From contig NZ_LQPC01000047.1 in the NCBI RefSeq assembly GCF_002101705.1, positions 186,001-250,000 of the forward strand: 64,000 nt of DNA, in the 5' to 3' direction. Below are positions 23,371 to 31,383 of the stretch, in pieces; within the stretch, counting starts at the first letter, position 1, and every line of letters begins with the position of its first letter. The translations under genes were made by a program, and so were the position numbers. The DNA is from Mycolicibacterium iranicum (lineage in GTDB: Bacteria > Actinomycetota > Actinomycetes > Mycobacteriales > Mycobacteriaceae). The notes under the pieces are model-generated. The model ran no database searches, was not told where the DNA came from, and worked only from the letters and a program-made list of their open reading frames with translations.

Positions 23371-24756
23371 TCAGCGCTTCCGGGTGAGCGAGTCCGCCGC
23401 CGCGTCGGCCCACTGCCGCCACTGCTCGGCGCTGGCCCGCGCCTTCTCGGCGTCCTTGGTCTTGCCCGCGGCGGCCGCCTTCTCCGCCTGCCGCTCGAAT
23501 TGCTCGGCGCGCTCCCGGAACTGGTCCGCACGGGCCTGGGCCTCGGGGTCGACGCCGCCGGTCGGGGCATCGCGGATCTTCTTCTCGATGGCGCGCATCC
23601 GGCGCTCCAGTTCGGCAGACCGTTCGCGGGGCACCTTTCCGATGGCGTCCCACTTGTCGCCGATGACCCGCAGTGCCGCCCTCGCGGCGTCGAGGTCGGA
23701 GGCGTCGATCCGTTCTGCCTCGGCGAGCAGGGCCTCTTTGGCGTCGAGGTTGCTCCGGAACTCGGCGTCACGTTCGGCGGTGGCCGCATTACGGGCCGAG
23801 AAGAACTTGTCCTGCGCTGCCTTGAATCGCTGCCACAAGGCGTCGTCGACGTCCTTGGACGCGCGGCCCGCGGCCTTCCACTCGGCCAGCAGTTCCCTGA
23901 ACGTGCCCGAGGTGGGACCCCAATCGGTGGAGTCGCACAACGACTCGGCCCGTTGGCACAGCGCTTCCTTGGCCTGCTTGGCTCCTGCGCGCTCGCGGTC
24001 CAGTTCGGCGAAGTGCGAACCGCGGCGGCGGTTGAACGTCTCGCGGGCCGCTGAGTAGCGCTTCCACAACGCGTCGTCAACCTTGCGGTCGAGTCCGGTG
24101 ATCGTCTTCCACTCGTCGAGGATCGCCCGCATCCGGTCGCCCGCCGCTTTCCACTGCGTCGCGTTGGCCGCCAGATCTTCCGCCTCCGCGGCCAGCGCTT
24201 CCTTGCGGGCGGTCTGCGCGGCGCGCAGCTCTTCGCGCTTGGCCTTCTCTTCCTGCGTGGCGGCGTCGGCGTGCTCGACGATCGCGGCGAGCCGGGCGGC
24301 CAGCGAGTCGACGTCGCCCAGGACATGGGCCTCGGGCAACGTTTCGGCCAGCGTGGACGCCGCCGACTTTATCTTGCGGGCATCGCCGGTGCCGGCGGCC
24401 AGCCTGGTCTCGAGGAGGACTACCTCGGTCTGCAGATCGTCGAAGCGGCGGCCGAAGTGGGCATAGGCGGCCTCGGCGTCGCCGGCCTGCCACGAACCGA
24501 TGTTGCGCTCGCCGGACGCGGTGACCAGCCACACCGTGCCGTCGGGGTCGACTCGTCCGAACCTGTGTGGGTCGCTGACGGGCACGGTGCTGACCACAGG
24601 GGCCGCGGGCGGCGCCGACGGCCGCGGCCCCGGGCGGGGCACGGGACCGGGTTTGGGTTTGGCGGCAGCGGCAGACGGCGTCGGGCTGGGCGTGGCCGCG
24701 GCCTCGGAGCTCTGCTGCCCGGCTTCCTGGGATCCGCCCGAATCGGTGATCGTCAT
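23371..24756 (-). CDS. DUF349 helical repeat protein (Rv2731-like)
   Basis: This is a 461-residue, highly charged protein. A Pro/Ala-rich disordered N-terminus (1-60) leads to a small folded segment with DPDGTVWLVT and then several DUF349 helical repeats (about 190-440), recognisable by the recurring pattern WK...G....DDALW.R(Y/F)..A...F. Long Ala/Arg/Glu coiled-coil stretches suggest a rod-like cytosolic protein. The family has no settled function. A GAGG ribosome binding site precedes the ATG. Confidence 0.82.
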   Translation of the reverse strand: MTITDSGGSQEAGQQSSEAAATPSPTPSAAAAKPKPGPVPRPGPRPSAPPAAPVVSTVPVSDPHRFGRVDPDGTVWLVTASGERNIGSWQAGDAEAAYAHFGRRFDDLQTEVVLLETRLAAGTGDARKIKSAASTLAETLPEAHVLGDVDSLAARLAAIVEHADAATQEEKAKREELRAAQTARKEALAAEAEDLAANATQWKAAGDRMRAILDEWKTITGLDRKVDDALWKRYSAARETFNRRRGSHFAELDRERAGAKQAKEALCQRAESLCDSTDWGPTSGTFRELLAEWKAAGRASKDVDDALWQRFKAAQDKFFSARNAATAERDAEFRSNLDAKEALLAEAERIDASDLDAARAALRVIGDKWDAIGKVPRERSAELERRMRAIEKKIRDAPTGGVDPEAQARADQFRERAEQFERQAEKAAAAGKTKDAEKARASAEQWRQWADAAADSLTRKR

Positions 24757-24942
24757 GTCCGTTACCTCGTGTCCTCAGCGTGGGTGTCCCCACGCACGTG
24801 CCGCGCAGCGCGGCGCCTGTAGCTATTCACGTCGTCGTAGAAGGCTATTCAAACAGGTCGACCGGCGCTGCGCCCATGCCTTGGGCACGGCGGATGCCTA
24901 GGCTCGGTCCGAAAGTGCGCGAGGAACACGTCGGAGGTGGTG

Positions 24943-25824
24943 ATGGCCAAAGCGGATCTCGCCGCGCTGCTCGCTTTGGCCGCCGCCTTTTTCATCGCCG
25001 TCGGCGACGTCATCCACCAGCGTTCAGCCCACGACGTGACCGACGAATCGGTCGGTCACCTGGAGCTGTTTGTTCGACTCCTCAAAGACGGCAGGTGGTG
25101 GCTGGGTAGCGGGGTCGCCGCTGCCGGGTTCGTGTGCCAGGCCGCAGCGCTGGGGCTGGGGTCGGTGCTTCTGGTGCAGGCGCTACTGGTGACCTCGTTG
25201 CTGTTCGCCCTGCCGATCAACGCGAGTCTGTCGCACCGACGGGTGACCCGCTGGGAATGGATGTGGGCGGCACTGCTGGCCGGCGCGGTCGCTGTGATCG
25301 TGACGATCGGCAACCCCACAGAGGGTCACTCGCGCGCGTCGCTGGAAACGTGGATCTGGGTGGCCGTCGTCCTGGGACCTGTCCTGGCGTTGTGCCTGGT
25401 GGGTGCGAGGATCCGGTCCGGGCCCACGAGCGCGGTGCTCATGGCGGTGGTCTCCGGCGCGCTGTGGGGGTTGTTCGCTGTGCTCACCAAAGCTGTCGTG
25501 CACCGGCTCGACGTGACCAGCCTGGCCGGCGTCGTCGAGTTGGTGCGCACTCCCGAGCTGTATGCGTGGGCGGTGGTCGGGATCCTCGGCACGTCGACGC
25601 AGCAGGCCTCGTTCCGGGCAGGTGCGCTGACGGCGTCGCTGCCGACGATGACGGTCACCGAGCCGATGGTGGCCTGCGCACTCGGCGTCGTGGTCCTCGG
25701 CGAGACACTGCGACCGGGAGAGGCAGGGTGGATCACGCTGATCGCCGCGGTCGCGGTGATGGTGGTGGCGACGGCGGCACTCGCGCGCGGGGAAGCGGCC
25801 GGCAGGGATCCGGCAATCGTGTGA
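24943..25824 (+). CDS. DMT-type membrane transporter (Rv2729c-like)
   Basis: This is a 293-residue membrane protein with about nine or ten hydrophobic helices in two similar halves, as in drug/metabolite (EamA/NIPA-like) transporters. The C-terminal half has the typical EPMVACALGVVVLGETL stretch. It resembles Rv2729c in size and place. The ATG at 24943 is preceded by GGAGG at good spacing; GTG codons 3 and 6 nt earlier are less likely. The transported compound is unknown. It is followed by an Rv2728c-like gene 13 bp downstream. Confidence 0.8.
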   Translation: MAKADLAALLALAAAFFIAVGDVIHQRSAHDVTDESVGHLELFVRLLKDGRWWLGSGVAAAGFVCQAAALGLGSVLLVQALLVTSLLFALPINASLSHRRVTRWEWMWAALLAGAVAVIVTIGNPTEGHSRASLETWIWVAVVLGPVLALCLVGARIRSGPTSAVLMAVVSGALWGLFAVLTKAVVHRLDVTSLAGVVELVRTPELYAWAVVGILGTSTQQASFRAGALTASLPTMTVTEPMVACALGVVVLGETLRPGEAGWITLIAAVAVMVVATAALARGEAAGRDPAIV

Positions 25825-25837
25825 TTAGTTGGTTGTC

Positions 25838-26524
25838 GTGCTGAGCGCCATAGCGATCGTCCCTTCGGCACCGGTGATGGTTCCGGAACTGGCCTCGTCG
25901 GCTGCTGCCGAAACCGAGGATCTGCGACGCTCCGCCCTAGCTGCGGCCAAGGACCTACCGGGGCGCTGGATCGCGGTCGGCGTGGGGCCGGCCGATGGCG
26001 TCTACGGGCCCGAATCGGTCGGCACGTTCGCCGGCTACGGCGTGGACGTGCGCGTGAGCCTGTCCGCGGGCGGCGCTGCGGCGCCGAGGGCTTTGCCGCT
26101 GTGCGCGCTGGTGGCCGGCTGGCTGCGCGGCCTCGCCAGGCCGCAAGCTCACGTCGAAGTGCACAGCTTTAGTGCCGACCACGACGCCGATACGGCGGTC
26201 GGGCTGGGTAGGCAACTGCGCGCACAGATCGACGCGGTGAGCGAGGACGTCGGAGTGCTGGTGGTCGCCGACGGCGCCAACACGCTGACCGCTGCGGCTC
26301 CCGGCGGCTACGACCCGGAATCGGAGCCCGCACAGGCGGCGCTCGACGACGCACTGTCGGCGGGCGACACCGCGGCGCTGGCCGCGCTGTCCGACGCTGC
26401 CGTCGGCCGCGTCGCCTATCAGGTGCTCGCTGGGCTGGTCGGGACAGGACCCCGGTCGGCGACGGAGCTCTACCGAGGCGCCCCGTACGGCGTCGGCTAC
26501 TTCGTTGGCGTCTGGACGCCGTGA
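25838..26524 (+). CDS. Rv2728c-like protein, possible dioxygenase fold
   Basis: This is a 228-residue Ala-rich soluble protein matching Rv2728c in size and position. The beginning, LSAIAIVPSAPVMVPELA, and the later VLVVADGAN strand recall the class III extradiol dioxygenase (LigB) fold, but the metal ligands could not all be confirmed, so the activity is doubtful. The GTG at 25838 is chosen over a TTG 9 nt earlier. Its stop overlaps the miaA start (GTGA). Confidence 0.75.
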   Translation: MLSAIAIVPSAPVMVPELASSAAAETEDLRRSALAAAKDLPGRWIAVGVGPADGVYGPESVGTFAGYGVDVRVSLSAGGAAAPRALPLCALVAGWLRGLARPQAHVEVHSFSADHDADTAVGLGRQLRAQIDAVSEDVGVLVVADGANTLTAAAPGGYDPESEPAQAALDDALSAGDTAALAALSDAAVGRVAYQVLAGLVGTGPRSATELYRGAPYGVGYFVGVWTP

Positions 26525-27447
26525 CGGCTGTGCGCCCACTGGCCATCATCGGACCGACCGGGACCGGTAAGTCCGATCTCGCGTTGGAGGTGGCCGCCGC
26601 TCTCAGGGACGAGATCGCCGTCGAGGTCGTCAATGCCGACGCCATGCAGCTCTATCGCGGCATGGACATCGGCACCGCCAAACTCTCGGTCGCGCAGCGG
26701 CGGGAGGTGCCCCACCATCAACTCGACGTCCTCGACGTGACCGAAACCGCGACGGTCGCCCGCTACCAGGAGGCCGCGGGACGTGACGTCGAGGCCATTG
26801 CGGAGCGGGGCGCCCTGCCCGTCATCGTCGGGGGATCGATGCTCTACATCCAGTCACTGCTCGACCAGTGGTCGTTTCCGGCCACCGATCCTCGGGTGCG
26901 GGCCAAATGGGAGGAGCGCCTCGCCGAGGTGGGCGTCGCCGCGCTGCACCTTCAACTCGCCCGTGTCGACTCGGCGGCGGCCGCGTCGATCCTGCCCACC
27001 GACGGCAGGCGCATCGTGCGGGCCTTGGAGGTGGTCGAGCTCACCGGCAAACCGTTCGCGGCGTCGGCGCCGCGTATCGGTGCGCCCAGATGGAACGCAG
27101 CGATCATCGGATTGGATTGGGACACAGCAATTCTCGATGAACGCCTGCAGCGGCGCACCGACACGATGTTCGAACGCGGCTTGGTCGACGAGGTGCAAGC
27201 GCTGTTGGGCCGCGGTCTGCGCGACGGCGTCACCGCGGCCAGGGCGCTGGGCTACGCCCAGGTCCTCGCCGACCTCGATGCGGGAGGCGACGGCTCCGCG
27301 GCGCGCGAACCGACGTTCGTCGGCACCCGGCGGTACGTGCGCAGGCAGCGGTCGTGGTTCCGCCGGGATCACCGCATCACCTGGCTCGATGGCGCCGCAC
27401 CGGGCAACGTCGACGAAGTCCTGCGCATCTGGCGCGACGTATCCTGA
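26521..27447 (+). CDS. miaA: tRNA dimethylallyltransferase MiaA
   Basis: MiaA transfers a dimethylallyl group to adenosine 37 of tRNAs that read UNN codons, making the substrate for MiaB. The 308-residue protein has the P-loop GPTGTGKS at 11-18, DAMQLYRGMDIGTAK (catalytic Asp and Thr) near 40-54 and GGSMLYIQSL near 104-113. The GTG start overlaps the upstream stop by 4 bp, and dapF follows 4 bp after its own stop, so the genes are one operon. Confidence 0.96.
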   Translation: MTAVRPLAIIGPTGTGKSDLALEVAAALRDEIAVEVVNADAMQLYRGMDIGTAKLSVAQRREVPHHQLDVLDVTETATVARYQEAAGRDVEAIAERGALPVIVGGSMLYIQSLLDQWSFPATDPRVRAKWEERLAEVGVAALHLQLARVDSAAAASILPTDGRRIVRALEVVELTGKPFAASAPRIGAPRWNAAIIGLDWDTAILDERLQRRTDTMFERGLVDEVQALLGRGLRDGVTAARALGYAQVLADLDAGGDGSAAREPTFVGTRRYVRRQRSWFRRDHRITWLDGAAPGNVDEVLRIWRDVS

Positions 27448-27451
27448 CCAG

Positions 27452-28321
27452 GTGAAGTTCGCCAAAGGCCACGGCACGCAGAACGACTTCGTGCTGCTGC
27501 CCGACCTGGATGCCGATGTGGTGCTGACACCCGCCGCGGTCGCGGCGCTGTGCGACCGCAGGCAGGGGCTGGGCGCCGACGGCGTGCTGCGCGTGACGAA
27601 AGCCGGCGCCGCCCGCTCCGTCGGGGTGTTCGACCGGCTCCCCGAAGGCGTCGCCGAGGACGACTGGTACATGGACTACCGCAACGCTGACGGCTCGATC
27701 GCTCAGATGTGCGGCAACGGGGTGCGGGTCTTCGCCCACTACCTGCGCGCCAGCGGCCTCGAGCCGCGCGCGGAGTTCGTCGTGGGTTCTCTGGCGGGAC
27801 CGCGGCCGGTGGTCCTGCACACCGTGGACGCGACCACCGCCGACGTCACCGTCGAGATGGGCAAGGCCAACCGGCTCGGAGGCGGGACCGCCATCGTGTC
27901 CGGGCGCGAATTCTCCGGGCTCGCCGTCGACGTCGGCAACCCGCACCTGGCCTGCGTCGACGCGACGCTGACCGCGGCCGACCTGGCCGCCCTTGACGTT
28001 GCGGCGCCCGTCCGTTTCGACGAGGCGCAGTTCCCCGAGGGCGTCAACGTCGAGGTGCTGACCGCTCCCGCGGACGGCGCCGTGTCGATGCGGGTGCACG
28101 AGCGTGGGGTGGGGGAGACCCGCTCGTGCGGTACCGGGACGGTCGCGGCGGCCGTGGCGGCCCTGGCACACGAGGGTGCGCAGACCGGCGCGCTGACCGT
28201 GCGAATCCCGGGCGGCGAGGTCGTCGTGAGGATCACCGATGCCAACAGCTATCTGCGTGGGCCCTCGGTACTGCTCGCGCACGGTGAACTCGCCGAGCAG
28301 TGGTGGGCGGCCCAACGGTAA
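27452..28321 (+). CDS. dapF: Diaminopimelate epimerase DapF
   Basis: DapF converts LL- to meso-diaminopimelate for lysine and peptidoglycan synthesis without a cofactor. The 289-residue protein has both catalytic cysteines, Cys87 in MCGNGVR and Cys226 in SCGTGTVAAA, in two mirror-image halves. The length equals that of the M. tuberculosis enzyme. The GTG at 27452 lies 4 bp after miaA. A GC-rich hairpin follows the stop. Confidence 0.96.
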   Translation: MKFAKGHGTQNDFVLLPDLDADVVLTPAAVAALCDRRQGLGADGVLRVTKAGAARSVGVFDRLPEGVAEDDWYMDYRNADGSIAQMCGNGVRVFAHYLRASGLEPRAEFVVGSLAGPRPVVLHTVDATTADVTVEMGKANRLGGGTAIVSGREFSGLAVDVGNPHLACVDATLTAADLAALDVAAPVRFDEAQFPEGVNVEVLTAPADGAVSMRVHERGVGETRSCGTGTVAAAVAALAHEGAQTGALTVRIPGGEVVVRITDANSYLRGPSVLLAHGELAEQWWAAQR

Positions 28322-28326
28322 AGGAA

Positions 28327-28341
28327 CGGCCGGCTCGGCCG
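28327..28341 (+). terminator. Hairpin after dapF
   Basis: A 6-bp stem (CGGCCG / CGGCCG) with a 3-nt loop lies 6 nt after the dapF stop. There is no U-tract, so it is at best a mycobacterial-type terminator between dapF and hflX. Confidence 0.35.
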
Positions 28342-28421
28342 GTGCGAGGGAACACCCGGCGCCGCCTGCTCGTTAAACGAGGTGCATGAGAAGTGACATT
28401 CGTGCGAATCTTGATTCGCCT

Positions 28422-29834
28422 ATGACGTACCCCGAATATCCCCAAGAGACGCCCAGCGTCGGTGAGCTCGCGCTCCAGGACCGCAGCGCGCTCCGCCGCG
28501 TGGCCGGGCTGTCGACCGAACTCACCGACATTTCCGAGGTCGAATACCGTCAGCTGCGCCTCGAACGCGTCGTGCTCGTCGGTGTGTGGACCGAAGGTTC
28601 GGCGGCCGACGCCGACGCCAGCCTGGCAGAGCTGGCCGCGCTGGCCGAAACGGCGGGCTCCGAAGTGCTGGAGGGGCTCATCCAGCGCCGTGACAAGCCG
28701 GATCCCTCCACCTACATCGGCTCCGGAAAAGCCATCGAGCTGCGCGAGATCGTCGTGGCCACCGGTGCAGACACCGTCATCTGTGACGGTGAGCTCAGCC
28801 CCGCCCAGCTCAATGCGCTGGAGAAGGTGGTGAAGGTCAAGGTCATCGATCGCACCGCGCTGATCCTCGACATCTTCGCCCAGCACGCGACCAGCCGAGA
28901 AGGCAAGGCGCAGGTGTCGCTGGCGCAAATGGAATACATGTTGCCGCGACTGCGCGGCTGGGGTGAATCGATGTCTCGGCAGGCCGGCGGCCGGGCCGGC
29001 GGTGCCGGTGGTGGCGTGGGCACCCGAGGGCCCGGCGAGACGAAGATCGAGACCGACCGCCGGCGCATTCGCGAGCGGATGTCGAAGCTGCGCCGCGAAA
29101 TTCGTGACATGAAGCAGGTTCGCGACACGCAGCGCAGCCGGCGCCTTGCCAACGACGTACCGTCCGTGGCGATCGTCGGGTACACCAACGCTGGAAAGTC
29201 CAGCCTGCTGAACGCGCTGACCGGTGCGGGCGTGCTCGTTGAGAACGCTCTGTTCGCGACGTTGGAGCCGACCACGCGACGCGGCCAGCTCAGCGACGGC
29301 CGCGAGTTCGTCTTGACCGACACAGTCGGTTTCGTCAGGCACCTGCCCACTCAGCTCGTCGAGGCGTTCCGGTCGACTCTCGAAGAGGTGGTCGACGCCG
29401 AGCTGCTGTTGCACGTCGTCGACGGCTCGGATGTCAATCCGCTCGCCCAGATCAACGCGGTGCGCGCTGTCGTCAACGACGTCGTGGCCGAGACCGACGC
29501 ACAGGCACCGCCGGAACTGTTGGTGGTCAACAAGATTGACGCAGCCGACGGTCTGGTGTTGGCGCAGCTGCGGCGCGCGCTGCCAGGCGCGGTGTTCGTC
29601 TCCGCGCGCACCGGCGAGGGGTTGGACCGACTGCAGGCGCGGCTCGCCGAGATGATCACACCGCGTGACACTGTGGTTGACGTCACAATTCCTTACAGCA
29701 GAGGTGATCTCGTCAATCGAGTGCACGCCGAAGGTCGTGTCGACGCGATCGAGCACATGGAGTCCGGGACCCGTGTCAAGGCGCGGGTACCCCTGGCGCT
29801 GGCGGGCAGCCTCGCCGAGTTTGCGACGTACTGA
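28422..29834 (+). CDS. hflX: Ribosome-associated GTPase HflX
   Basis: HflX binds 50S ribosomal subunits and splits stalled ribosomes; in mycobacteria it is linked to hypoxic regulation and macrolide-lincosamide tolerance. The 470-residue protein has the N-terminal HflX domain (about 15-235), with a Gly-rich loop GGRAGGAGGG near 190 and a coiled linker, then the GTPase with G1 GYTNAGKS at 253-260, G3 DTVG and G4 NKID. The ATG at 28422 is chosen; an in-frame ATG at 28386 with a closely spaced GAGG would add 12 residues. Confidence 0.94.
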   Translation: MTYPEYPQETPSVGELALQDRSALRRVAGLSTELTDISEVEYRQLRLERVVLVGVWTEGSAADADASLAELAALAETAGSEVLEGLIQRRDKPDPSTYIGSGKAIELREIVVATGADTVICDGELSPAQLNALEKVVKVKVIDRTALILDIFAQHATSREGKAQVSLAQMEYMLPRLRGWGESMSRQAGGRAGGAGGGVGTRGPGETKIETDRRRIRERMSKLRREIRDMKQVRDTQRSRRLANDVPSVAIVGYTNAGKSSLLNALTGAGVLVENALFATLEPTTRRGQLSDGREFVLTDTVGFVRHLPTQLVEAFRSTLEEVVDAELLLHVVDGSDVNPLAQINAVRAVVNDVVAETDAQAPPELLVVNKIDAADGLVLAQLRRALPGAVFVSARTGEGLDRLQARLAEMITPRDTVVDVTIPYSRGDLVNRVHAEGRVDAIEHMESGTRVKARVPLALAGSLAEFATY

Positions 29835-30045
29835 ACTGCGCGAATGCGGGATCGGACCTCTTGTCCGGTACGATCGTCTCGAACCACCGGCTGTCGGTGA
29901 CCAATGCAGGTCTCCGCAATCTCAACGCCGAAACCACTGACTATTGCGTGGCGACCCCGCCACAGTGTGCACACTCCGCTCAACGGTCTCCGTCGCGGCT
30001 GCCGGGCACACGTTGCCCGACAAGGCCTAAACGACAGGATGATTA

Positions 30046-31383
30046 ATGACTGCACCAACTTTTGCCGACCTCGGCGTGCCCGCACCTCTGGTGAAGGCGC
30101 TCGCCGATCGCGGCATCGCTGATCCGTTCCCGATCCAGGCGGCGACCCTGCCCGACTCGCTGGCCGGGCGCGACGTCCTGGGCCGCGGAAAGACCGGTAG
30201 CGGAAAGACTCTCGCGTTCTCGCTGCCTCTGGTAGCGGCACTGACGGGCGGACGCAGGCAGGCATCCAGGCCGACCGGTCTGGTCCTGGCACCCACCCGC
30301 GAGCTCGCCACCCAGATCACCGCGACGCTGGAACCCCTCGCGGCAGCGTCAGGTCTGCGCGTCACCACCATCTACGGCGGCGTATCGCAGAGCCGTCAGG
30401 TCAACGCGCTGCGCGGTGGTGTCGACATCGTCGTCGCCTGCCCGGGCCGTCTCGAAGACCTGATGCGCCAGAAGTTGGTCAGCCTCGACAGCGTCACGGT
30501 GACGGTGCTGGACGAAGCCGACCACATGGCCGATCTCGGTTTCCTGCCCGGCGTAACCCGAATCCTGGCGGCCACCCCCGCCGGAGGGCAACGCCTGCTC
30601 TTCTCGGCGACGCTGGACAACGGCGTCGACAAGTTGGTGCAGCGTTTCCTGCGCAATCCCGTTCTGCATTCGGTCGACGAAGCCGCGGAGGCGCCTGCGC
30701 AGATGACCCACCATGTGTTCCATGTCGGCGGTGTCCAGGAGAAGAAGGATCTGGTGCATCGCCTGGCCTCGGGGACCGGCCGGCGCATCTTGTTCATGCG
30801 CACCAAGCATCAGGCCCGCAAGCTGGCCAAGCAGCTCACCGATTCCGGTGTGCCGTCAGTCGACCTGCACGGCAACCTTTCTCAGCCCGCACGCGAACGC
30901 AACCTTGCCGCCTTCGCCAGTGGTGAGGCACGCGTGCTCGTCGCGACCGACATCGCGGCGCGCGGAGTGCACGTGGACAACGTCGAACTGGTGGTACACG
31001 TCGACCCTCCGATGGAGCACAAGGCCTACCTGCACCGCTCTGGCCGCACCGCGCGCGCGGGCAGCGACGGTGACGTCGTCACTGTGGTCCTGCCCGAACA
31101 GCGCAGGGATACCCAGCAGCTGTTGCGTAAGGCCGGAATCAGCGTGCGGCCCAGCGCTGTTCATGCCGATTCTGCCGAAGTGCACGCCCTCGTCGGCGAG
31201 CTCGCACCGCTGCGCGCTGCCGCGCCCAAGGCTCCTGCTCCGACGCCTGCCGCCAAGAAGCCCGATCATCACCGCGGGGGCGGAAACGAACAGCGTCGTG
31301 GCGGTCCGTCACGTAACTCGCGCGGCCCGCGTCGCCGCAGGCCCCGCCAGGGCGCTCAACGCGGCGCGAACACCGGAGGCTGA
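30046..31383 (+). CDS. DEAD-box RNA helicase
   Basis: This is a 445-residue ATP-dependent RNA helicase of the RhlE/DeaD type. The Q motif (FPIQAATLP), motif I GRGKTGSGKT (46-55), DEAD at 156-159, SAT in FSATL and motif VI HRSGRTARAG are all intact. The C-terminal 55 residues are Pro/Ala- and then Arg/Gly-rich, an RNA-binding tail. It has a 211-bp gap upstream, longer than its neighbours, so a leader that allows cold or stress control is possible. The gene is not present between hflX and fadE20 in M. tuberculosis. The 3' end overlaps the convergent oxidoreductase gene by 28 bp. Confidence 0.93.
   Translation: MTAPTFADLGVPAPLVKALADRGIADPFPIQAATLPDSLAGRDVLGRGKTGSGKTLAFSLPLVAALTGGRRQASRPTGLVLAPTRELATQITATLEPLAAASGLRVTTIYGGVSQSRQVNALRGGVDIVVACPGRLEDLMRQKLVSLDSVTVTVLDEADHMADLGFLPGVTRILAATPAGGQRLLFSATLDNGVDKLVQRFLRNPVLHSVDEAAEAPAQMTHHVFHVGGVQEKKDLVHRLASGTGRRILFMRTKHQARKLAKQLTDSGVPSVDLHGNLSQPARERNLAAFASGEARVLVATDIAARGVHVDNVELVVHVDPPMEHKAYLHRSGRTARAGSDGDVVTVVLPEQRRDTQQLLRKAGISVRPSAVHADSAEVHALVGELAPLRAAAPKAPAPTPAAKKPDHHRGGGNEQRRGGPSRNSRGPRRRRPRQGAQRGANTGG

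Noticed and set aside
24778..24795. GCGTGGG-TGTC-CCCACGC hairpin before the DUF349 gene
   Set aside because: The stem is real, but it lies upstream of both divergent genes and no role as terminator or riboswitch could be supported.
28233..29756. 507-codon open frame opposite hflX
   Set aside because: It is fully antisense to a gene with all HflX motifs; long antisense frames are common at this GC content and it has no domain.
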